DNA of 64,000 nucleotides. It comes from an uncultured Bacteroidota bacterium. GTDB lineage: Bacteria; Bacteroidota; Bacteroidia; Chitinophagales; Chitinophagaceae. The stretch is taken from NCBI GenBank assembly GCA_903903635.1, contig CAIUZK010000026.1, forward strand, positions 21,255 to 85,254, in the 5' to 3' direction. Below are positions 48,101 through 55,800 of this stretch, in pieces. Made by a program: the position numbers and the translations under genes. A model generated the notes under the pieces. That model did no database searches, was not told where the DNA came from, and worked only from the letters and a program-made list of their open reading frames with translations. Every line of letters begins with the position of its first letter. Within the stretch, counting starts at the first letter, position 1.

Positions 48101-49471
48101 GTTGTAATTAATACACTGCCGATTGCTTACAATGTAGTAGGTGGCGGTAATTATTGCGTAGGCGGAACAGGTGTTTCTGTTGGTTTGAGCAATAGTGAGA
48201 TTGGTGTTAACTATACACTTTATGCAGGAATAAGCACAATCATTACGTTACCGGGTACTGGTGGTCCACTTGATTTTGGTCCTCAGACTTTGGCTGGTAC
48301 GTATACCGTTCTTGGAACAAGTGCAACTACCAGTTGTACTCATTATATGACCGGAAGTGTTACAGTTACTCCTAACCCAATTGTTACTCCTTCTGTAAAT
48401 ATTTCAAGCACAGGCGGCGATACAATTTGCTCTGCAACATTTACAACGTTTACAGCCGTTCCAACAGGTGGCGGTTTAGCTCCAACTTTCCAGTGGGCTG
48501 TTAATGGCACACCTTCATCAACCGGTAGTTCTTATGGTTATATCCCAACTAACGGTGATGTAGTTACAGTTACTTTGACAAGCAGTGAGGCTTGTGCAAT
48601 ACCAACAACAGCTACTGCGAATCTTGCCTTAACTGTTGATCCGAAAGAAGCTCCGTTTGTTACAGTTTCTGCTGATCCTGGTACTGAAGTTTGTCAGGGT
48701 ACAGTTGTAACCTTTACAGCAGCGCCTAATTTTGGTGGTTCTGCGCCAACCTATGTATGGTTCAAAGCGGGTGTCAACTTTGGCACCGGCGCTACCTTCA
48801 GCTATACTCCTGCCGATGCAGACGTAGTATATTGTGTTATGACCAGCAATTACCATTGCCGTCTTGCCAATACAGCCAACAGTAATCACCTGACAATGAA
48901 GGTGGACGTACCTACATTGCCGGTTGTTATTATTTCGGCTAATCCTGGTACAAACGTTTATAGCGGTCAGGCAGTAACATTGAATACAACAGTTGTAAAC
49001 GCAGGTCCTTCACCTGTTTACCAGTGGTTCATCAATGGTGTTCCGGTTGCAGGCGCTACCAATGCATCGTTCAGCAGCAATACTTTCAATAACCTTGATT
49101 CTGTAACCTGCCAGGTAACAAGCAGCGGCGGATGTTCTGGTTTATTAGGATTTAATTCTGTAACAATGCATGTTATTACAGTAGGTGTTAAACCAGTAAC
49201 ATTAAACGGCAGCGATATTGCTTTGGTGCCAAATCCAAATAACGGACAGTTTACATTGAAGGGTTCACTGGGTACAAATACAGATGAAGAAATAATAGTA
49301 GAGGCAGTAAATATGCTGGGCCAGGTAGTATACAGCCAGAAAATGACAGCTCATAACGGAGACGTTAATGAGCATATTCAACTGGATAACTCATTGGCTA
49401 ATGGTATGTATTTACTGAATCTTCGTTCTGGAACTGAAAATAAGGTGTTCCATTTCGTAGTTGAAAAGTGA
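42119..49471 (+). CDS. Giant type IX cargo protein 2: NIDO-like head, 20-repeat stalk, sorting domain
   Basis: The product has 2450 residues from the ATG that gives a signal peptide (MKKIYLFLILCCLSIAGYAQ). An in-frame TTG at 42050 is rejected because it would precede the signal. Residues ~21-230 form a head resembling nidogen-like/choice-of-anchor domains (GISLGFNFVYCGTTY, NGWFSLANS, LYEGTNQIEYWYGG). One Big2-like repeat follows (~234-304). Then come 20 ~89-residue repeats (307-2090), three Ig-like modules (including TVSADPGTEVCQGTVV) and a type A sorting domain (~2363-2450). It is paralogous over its whole length to giant 3, and in its stalk and tail to giant 1. Surface adhesion is the likely role. 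Confidence 0.9.
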   Translation: MKKIYLFLILCCLSIAGYAQTAASYGLTATTGSFSTISGTGTAISAGGMISDNGVTTGISLGFNFVYCGTTYTTASASANGWFSLANSALGASPSQINTIGSLTSISSGTGLLMPLWTDLYGVSQTAYYQTTGTAGSRIFTMEWKNWSVCCAAGTAVLNFQVKLYEGTNQIEYWYGGYSGTVPTSSTIGICNSTSDFQTLPLGISTFSNTSFNATCSPPANGTVLRWCAPPPAITGGTVSFCAGTTTTLANTQAGGSWTSAAPSVATVNSGTGVVTGVTAGTATISYVPVCGPAVIKVVTVTATPTTFSVTGGGAFCAGSTGVLVGLNGSAGGVTYGLYNGATLVTTTAGSGAAISFGLQTSSGTYTVIANNGSCSSTMLGSATITVNPLPTQFAVTGGGAFCTGSAGANVGLASSTIGVNYQLYAGATPVGTYFVGTGSALNFGPQATTGVTYTVVATNATTLCSIIMSGGVTVTASPLPNQFTVTGTGGYCLGGTGVPVGLTGSNTGINYQLFLGGVGSTIVAGTGSALSFGNQTTPGTYTVLATNPSTTCNITMSGSATVTLNSLPTSFTVTTPGTGAYCLGGAGVPVNLNGSQTGVNYQLYIGGTPSGAPVAGTGTSITFGNQTIVGSYTVVATNATTGCVNNMFASVSVTNNPLPSIFSVTGGGGYCAGGTGVAVGLASSSSGINYSLYNGTTLVGGASGTGSAVSFGLQLAAGTYSVVATNPVTLCTSNMSGSVTVTINPNPVVFTVTQVGTSYCAGGAGIPVGLTGSAIGINYQLWRGTTLDTTVAGTGAVLSFGSRTGAGAYSVIAVNATTLCSSNMTGSATISINPLPTVYTMTGGGGYCVGTPGVNIGLSASNTGISYQLYNSTGSSGLSVAGTGGAISFGLQTIASARDSVVATNTVTGCTSIMSGNVPVIINPLPTVYTVTSSSPAYCSGSTGPTINLGGSQSGINYQLYNSGSISGGPSIGTGGAMVFGPVTSGGTYSIIATNTTTGCTNNMTGTPAVVVNSLPVVFAVTGGGNYCSGTGGVHVGLALSAGGVTYQLYNGGVIVPGASLAGTGSALDFGFETANGTYTVVGTTTIGSCTSNMSGSAIVSTLALPTAYTITQSAPGFCAGGAGVTIGLSNSTIGINYQLYNGVTPAGAPMAGTGSSLSFGLQGAGTYTIVGTNIATGCLKTMTGVATVTATSLPVVHNVTGGGSYCPGTTGVDISIDASDAGVNYQLYNGLTPVGGPVAGIAATSISFGLQTTPGIYTVVATNTTSSCVSNMAGSATVAIYPLPIVYNISGGGNYCSGGTGVNIGLSGSNIGISYQLMNGGTTAGPALMGTGLALNFGLQTTTGGYTVVATNLATGCSNTMNGTATVGTNALPNIYNITGSGSYCAGGAGLHVYLSNSDIGTVYQLVIAGTTPVGILVAGTGSALDFGAQTTAGTYSVVATNTATTCTTEMSGMAVISINTLPSNTFTVSGGGAYCSGDAGLTVLLSGSDVTATYRLYNGTTAVGPSIPGGGPLIFGPVTGAGTYTVLATNTANTCTNLMTGSATISINPLPNHYLVTGGGAYCTGGTGVHVNLSGSNSGINYQVKIGSVLTGPIVAGTGMGIDMGLQTTAGVYTIQATNAGTGCTRIMTGSVNVSINPLPVVHTVVSTSSSYCAGGSGVAVSIDGSDTGISYQLYNGTTTVGFPRAGTGLAVGFGSITFPGSYTIVATNNATGCFDNMAPGVTVTINSLPVVFAVTGGGSYCAGGTGVHVGLAGSATGIRYKLYLAGVLIDSLPGTGTSLDFGLRTAGGTYTIVGKNTLTTCENNMSGSAVVVVKSLPGAHTITGGGAYCSGGAGVAVNLNGTDLSINYQLFRGGSILVGSPVSGTGTSITFGMQTVAGTYSVVGTSTITGCSNNMTGGAVISVNTLPSTYSVTGGGSYCPGGAGVNVGVSGSNTGVNYRLYKDGIAVGTAIAGTTGSPVNFGLQTAAGVYTVVATDATTACTNNMSGSTTVVINTLPIAYNVVGGGNYCVGGTGVSVGLSNSEIGVNYTLYAGISTIITLPGTGGPLDFGPQTLAGTYTVLGTSATTSCTHYMTGSVTVTPNPIVTPSVNISSTGGDTICSATFTTFTAVPTGGGLAPTFQWAVNGTPSSTGSSYGYIPTNGDVVTVTLTSSEACAIPTTATANLALTVDPKEAPFVTVSADPGTEVCQGTVVTFTAAPNFGGSAPTYVWFKAGVNFGTGATFSYTPADADVVYCVMTSNYHCRLANTANSNHLTMKVDVPTLPVVIISANPGTNVYSGQAVTLNTTVVNAGPSPVYQWFINGVPVAGATNASFSSNTFNNLDSVTCQVTSSGGCSGLLGFNSVTMHVITVGVKPVTLNGSDIALVPNPNNGQFTLKGSLGTNTDEEIIVEAVNMLGQVVYSQKMTAHNGDVNEHIQLDNSLANGMYLLNLRSGTENKVFHFVVEK
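43037..48388 (+). repeat. 20 tandem ~268-bp coding repeats, giant 2
   Basis: Twenty units cover 1784 residues and match giant 3 unit by unit. Unit 7 in both carries the odd RDSVVATNTVTGCTSIMSGN, unit 16 begins with a SSSYCAGG variant, and unit 5 has the shortened GGASGTG loop. Confidence 0.93.
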
Positions 49472-49490
49472 TAAAAGGTTTTTGAAAATA

Positions 49491-49527
49491 TTTTGAAAGG
49501 CTCCTGGATTTCAGGAGCCATTCAAAA
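49491..49527 (+). terminator. Intrinsic terminator after giant 2
   Basis: TTTTGAA-A-GGCTCCTG pairs with CAGGAGCC-A-TTCAAAA around a GATTT loop, with one A/A mismatch. The remainder to 49814 is AT-rich and gene-free. Confidence 0.8.
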
Positions 49528-49764
49528 TAAAAGATATAAGGAGTATTTATTGTAATGCAAGTTATTGATAAACAATTTGATATATAAAATTGATATTGAA
49601 TTAGAAAGGTTGGAGATAGGCGTCTGAGGGGTAATTCACGGTTAATTGATGGATATATATATATTGTAGTATCACTAACATTTCATACTATTGGTACGCC
49701 TTAATAATAGAGGTGTTGCTAATAGTAATTAGTATATAATTGGAAGGATAATAAAACAATAATA

Positions 49765-49772
49765 TAATTTTG
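49765..49772 (+). promoter_or_regulatory. Candidate -7 element of giant 3
   Basis: TAATTTTG matches TAnnTTTG. ATTG (49739-49742) lies 22 bp upstream as a weak -33. The leader is about 40 bases. Confidence 0.4.
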
Positions 49773-49814
49773 ATTTGAGTAGAGCGCTTAAATAAATAAT
49801 TTAAAAACAATCGT

Positions 49815-52800
49815 ATGAAAAAAGTCTATCTTCTCTTAGTTCTGTGCCTTATCAGTATAGCAGGCTACGCGCAAACAGCAGCATCTTATGCATTCACCAG
49901 AACCACGGGGACTTACACCAGCATTGTTGGTGGCAGTGGTACTGTTACCATATCCAGTGGTGGATGTATTAATGACGACGGTACTACCACTGGTATTCCT
50001 ATTGGTTTTACTTTTGTCTTTTGCGGAACGAGCTATACATCTTTGTCTGCCTGTTCCAACGGTTGGATCTCGCTGGCCAATTCTAGCTTAGTCACTTATC
50101 CGGCATCTCAAGGTGGCATAGGTAGCGCAGGCTGGATCATGGGTTTGTGGAACGATGGTTATGGCTCGGCCAGTACTGCATATTACCAGACATCAGGATC
50201 TGCAGGTAGCAGGGTATTTACGTTTCAGTATTTGAACTGGAATATATGCTGCGGAACCGGCTATAATATGAACTGGCAGGTTAAATTATTTGAAGGTACC
50301 AACGTTGCCCAGATATGCTATGGCACCTATACAACATCAGCAACCAATTATGGTATAGGTATCGCTAACAGTACATCTGACTTCCAGGTACTGCCAAGTA
50401 CTGCATCAACTACTTGCTCCACAACTTTTACCGCTGTAAACTCACAGCCGGCTAATGGCTCAATTCTCCAATGGTCGCCATGTTCGCCATCGGCAGTAGG
50501 CGGTAACACAGGTCCTGTTTGCCAGGGTTCTACACTTACTTTAACAAATTCATTATCTGGTGGTGCCTGGACTAGTGCCAGCACAGGAGTTGCAACTGTT
50601 GTATCTGGTACAGGTGTTGTAACAGGTGTATCAGCAGGTACAGCGGTTATTTCTTATACAGCAGCATGTGGTAGTACAGTTACAACAACTGTTACCGTAC
50701 TTGCAGCGCCTGCTGCAATTACAGGTAATGCACCTTTCCCTAATTGTACAAACATAACACTTGCAGATCCAAGCGGCGCAGGAACATGGTCTTCAGGTAG
50801 TCCGTCAATTGCTACCGTTGTTTCAGGTACCGGTGTTGTTACCGGTGTTACGGCGGGTAGCGGAACGATAACATTTACTTTAGCATCTACCGGTTGTATG
50901 GCAATTGCTCCTGTCACGGTAACGGCTCTGCCCGCCAGTACAGGTGGCAATCAGGTCTGTGTCGGCTCAACGATGACTTTAGCTAATTCTGTAACAGGTG
51001 GTAGCTGGTCAAGCAGTAATACCGGATTGGCAACAGTAGGTACCGGTACCGGTCTTGTTACCGGTGTAGGTGCAGGGTCACTTAATATTGTTTATACAAT
51101 GCCCGGAGCATGTACAAGTACACTGCCAATAACGGTAAATCCATTACCTGCTGCTATAGGCGGAACTTCACCAGTTTGCGCCGGCTCAAACATTACACTT
51201 ACCGATGCAACAGGTGGTGGAACATGGTCCAGCAGCAATACCGCATTGGCTACAGTTGCCGGTGGTGTTGTAACAGGTGTAGCTGGTGGGACACTTAATA
51301 TCAGTTATACTTTACCAACAGGATGTTTTGCTATCAAGTCAGTAACCGTAAATGCGGATGCACCAATTACAGGAGGATCTAGTGTATGTTTCGGGAATCC
51401 TATGACTTTAGGTAATGCCACTGCAGGTGGTGGTACATGGTCAAGTTCAAATACGGCCGTAGCAACAATAAATAGTTCAACAGGTAGCGTAACAACAGTG
51501 TCTCTTGGTTCAACTACAATCTCATTTACAGCAACAACCGGCTGCGTTACTACATCTTTACTTAATGTTACAAATCCACCAGTTGCCTATACAGTTATCG
51601 GTGGTGGTGCATATTGTGCAGGTGGTGCCGGTCTTACTGTAGGTCTTAACACTACAGGTTCAGGTACAACCTATAGTTTATGGTTGGGCGCAACGCATAT
51701 TTTACCTGATATTTCAACAGGTGGCACAGCGGGTCTGGCAATCAATTTCCCTGCTCAAACTGCAGCGGGTACTTATTATATTATAGCCAACTATGGTACG
51801 CCATGTGCCACTACAATGAATGGTTCGGCAACTATTACAATCAATCCGTTACCTACGGCATTTGCTGTAACCGGTGGTGGTAATTTTTGTGTCGGCGGTT
51901 CTGGTATTGCTGTTGGTCTGGCATCTTCAACAATTGGTGTAAACTACCAGTTGTATTTAGCAGGTGCTCCGGTAGGTGCTACTTTTGTAGGTACAGGAGG
52001 TGCAATCAACTTTGGATTACAGACTGCAGTGGGTAACTATACTGTAGTTGCTACAAATGCAACTACATTCTGTACTAATAACATGACAGGCTTTGTTACA
52101 GTAGGAACTAATCCGCTGCCTACAGCTTATAGTGTTACAGGTACCGGAAGTTATTGCGCAGGTGGTTCTGGTGTTCCGGTTGGACTTTCCAGTTCAACTT
52201 TGGGTACTACCTACCAGTTATATTTAGGTGGCACACCAATAGGTTCATCGGTTCTGGGAACTGGTAGTGCAATTACTTTTGGCAACCAGACTGCAACAGG
52301 AACTTATACTGTGGTTGGAACAATCACTTCAACCGGTTGTTCGGCTACTATGTCTGGTTCTGCTGTTATTAATATCAACACATTGCCTACAGCATATAAT
52401 GTTACTGGTGGCGGATCTTATTGTGCAGGTGGAACAGGTGTTGCCATTGGACTTAATGGTTCGCAGACTGGAGTAAACTACCAGTTAATGAATGGTACTT
52501 CTCCGGTAGGGTCTCCTGTGGCCGGAGCGGGTACTTCTATTAGTTTTGGTTTTCAAACTGCTGTTGGTTCTTATAATGTAGTGGCAACCAATGCTACAAC
52601 ATTCTGTACAAGCAATATGACAGGAAGCGTTGCGGTTACTACCACTCCATTACCTACCATTTCATCAGTAACAGGTGGCGGCGGATATTGCGCAGGCGGT
52701 ACAGGTGTTGTTGTCGGATTGTCTGGTTCTAATACCGGAGTTAATTATCAGTTATATAACGGCACTACCATCGTTGGCGGCGCTTCTGGTACAGGGGCAG

Positions 52801-55800
52801 CGCTTAACTTTGGTTTACAGACAGCGGCTGGTACATATACTATAGTTGCTACAAATCCTACTACATTCTGTACAGCTAATATGTCAGGTAGTGTTAATGT
52901 TGTAATCAACCCATTACCTGCTGTATTTACAGTTACCAATGCATTGCCTGCTACTTATTGCACCGACGCTACAGGGGTACTTGTAGGACTTAGCGGATCA
53001 GCGTCAGGAGTAAATTACCAGTTATATAACGGTACTGTACCGGGTACTATTCTTGCAGGTACAGGAGCTGCACTTAATTTTGGCGCTCAGCTTGCAGGAT
53101 CTTATTCTGTAGTTGCAATAAATGCTTCAACAACATGTACTAACAACATGGCAGGAACTGCATTTATCACTGCCAATCCATTACCAACTGTGTATACACT
53201 TACCGGTGGTGGTGGTTATTGCTCTGGTGGTTCTGGTGTTGCAATAGGTCTTTCTTCATCTAATACCGGTATCAGCTACCAACTTTATAATACATCAGGC
53301 GCGGCTGGTTTGCCGGTGTTGGGAACAGGTACTACAATTTCTTTCGGATTGCAGACAACTGCAAGTCTTCGTGACTCTGTTGTTGCTACCAATACAGTTA
53401 CCGGTTGTACAAGTATTATGTCGGGTAATGTTCCTGTAAACATAAATGCTTTACCTACAACATATTCAGTTTCAGTATCCAGCCCTGGCAGTTATTGCGC
53501 AGGCGGTACCGGACTTACCATCAACCTGGGTGGTTCTGCTGCAGGTACTACTTATCAGGCTTTTGTTGGTGGTGTGAGCACAGGCGCTCCTTTGACCGGA
53601 ACAGGCGCTCCTTTGGTTTTTGGTCCGTTTACTACTGCCGGTACATATACAATAGTTGCTACAACATCAGCAACCGGTTGTACTAATAATATGGCAGGAA
53701 GCGGAACAATAGTAATTAATCCATTACCTGCAGTATTCTCAGTAACTGGTGGCGGCGCTTATTGCTCAGGCACCGGTGGCATGCATATCGGATTAAGTGC
53801 TTCAGTTACAGGTATCAATTATCAGTTGTATAATGGTGTGTTGCCTGTAGCAGGTGCGCTCGTTCCGGGTAATGGTCTTCCACTTGATTTCGGTTCAATA
53901 ACAACAGCAGGAACTTATTCAGTTGTTGCTATTACACCAGGTACACTTTGCCAGAGCAATATGTCAGGCAGTGTTAATATCTCAATTAATCCATTACCTG
54001 TTGCATACACAGTAACTCAAAGTGCCACAAGCTATTGCGCTGGCGGCACAGGTGTTCATATTGGTCTTAGTAATTCTGCTGTTGGGTTTACCTACCAGCT
54101 AATGTTATTGGGTGGCTCAGTGGGTGGTCCGGTATCAGGTATCGGTGCTCCAATTGATTTTGGCATTCAGACAGCTTCAGGCGCTTATACTGTTATTGCT
54201 ACCAACTCAACTACAGGTTGCAGTGCAACAATGACAGGAACTGCAACAGTGGCGATTAATATCTTACCTACATTGCATCATGTAAATGGCGGAAGTAATA
54301 TCTGTCCGGGCGCATCAAGCATGCCGGTTGGTTTAGATGGTTCTAACCTGGGTATCAGCTATCAGCTTTATAACGGTTCTACTCCGGTAGGCGCTGCAGT
54401 ACCAGGATTAGCTGGTCTCCCAATTAGTTTTGGTCCTCAGACCACAGCAGGTACTTATACTGTAGTTGCTACAAACACAACTTCATCATGTTCTATTAAT
54501 ATGCTGGGCAGCACTACAATAAGCATCAATCCGGTTCCATTGGTATTCAATGTTAACGGAGGTGGTAATTATTGTATCGGCGGTACAGGTATCAATGTTG
54601 GTTTAACCGGTTCAGAAAACGGCGTTAATTACCAATTGCTGGATGGTTCAGCTCCAATGGGCGCTCCACAGGCCGGTAGTACCATGGCAATTTCTTTCGG
54701 ATTGCAGACAATTACCGGAACTTATACTGTTGTTGCTACCAATGCAATTACGGGTTGTACTTCAACAATGTTCGGCAGTGCGATTGTAGGTACTAATCCA
54801 TTACCTGCTTTGCATAATGTAACAGGCGGTGGTAATTACTGTTCGGGCACTTCAGGCTCATCAATTGGTCTTGATGGCTCTGATGCAGGAATCAGCTATC
54901 ATCTGTTCTTTGGCCCATTACCTGTTGGTTCATCGATCGCAGGTACAGGTAGTGCAATTGATTTTGGTGTTCAGACAGGTATCGGATCTTATACTGTTAT
55001 TGCAACCAATACAACAACATCATGTAATCATGTAATGACAGGTACTGCTAATATCAATGTCAATCCGTTACCAGCTTCATATACTGTAACAGGTGGTGGC
55101 AATTATTGTGCAGGAACTGCAGGCGTACCGGTTGGTCTTATCAGTTCTGATCCTGCAGCATCATACCAATTGTATCAGGGTATTACTCCAATAGGATCCC
55201 TGGCTGCAGGCACCGGATCTTCATTAGGTTTTGGTATGGTTACAGCAACTGGCATCTATTCAGTAAAAGCAATTGATAATGTTACAGGTTGTTCAAAAAT
55301 GATGACCAATACTGTTAATGTTGGAATCAGTGCATTGCCTACACCGTTTATTGTATCCGGTGGTGGTAATTATTGTTCTGGCGGAACAGGTGTACATATT
55401 TTATTAAGTGGTTCTAATCCGGGTGTGAATTATCAGCTTTGGGATGGTGGTGTAATTATGGGTTTTGCTATGGCCGGTACAGGTATGGGTCTTGATTTTG
55501 GTCCTCAGACCGGAGCTGGTATATATACTATTGTAGGTAGTAATCCATCTACAACATGTACCAATAACATGCTGGGCAGCGCTACAGTAAATATTAATCC
55601 ATTACCCTCAGTTCATGCATTGTTAAGCACATCCAGCAGCTATTGCGCTGGTGGTACTGGTGTTGAAATAACTTTGGCAGGTTCTGATGCCGGTGTGAAT
55701 TATATGTTGTATAACGGTATTGGCGGTGTAGGTACACCAATAGCAGGTACAGGTTCTGCTATCAGTTTTGGTTTTGTAACCGGAACCGGAACATATACAT

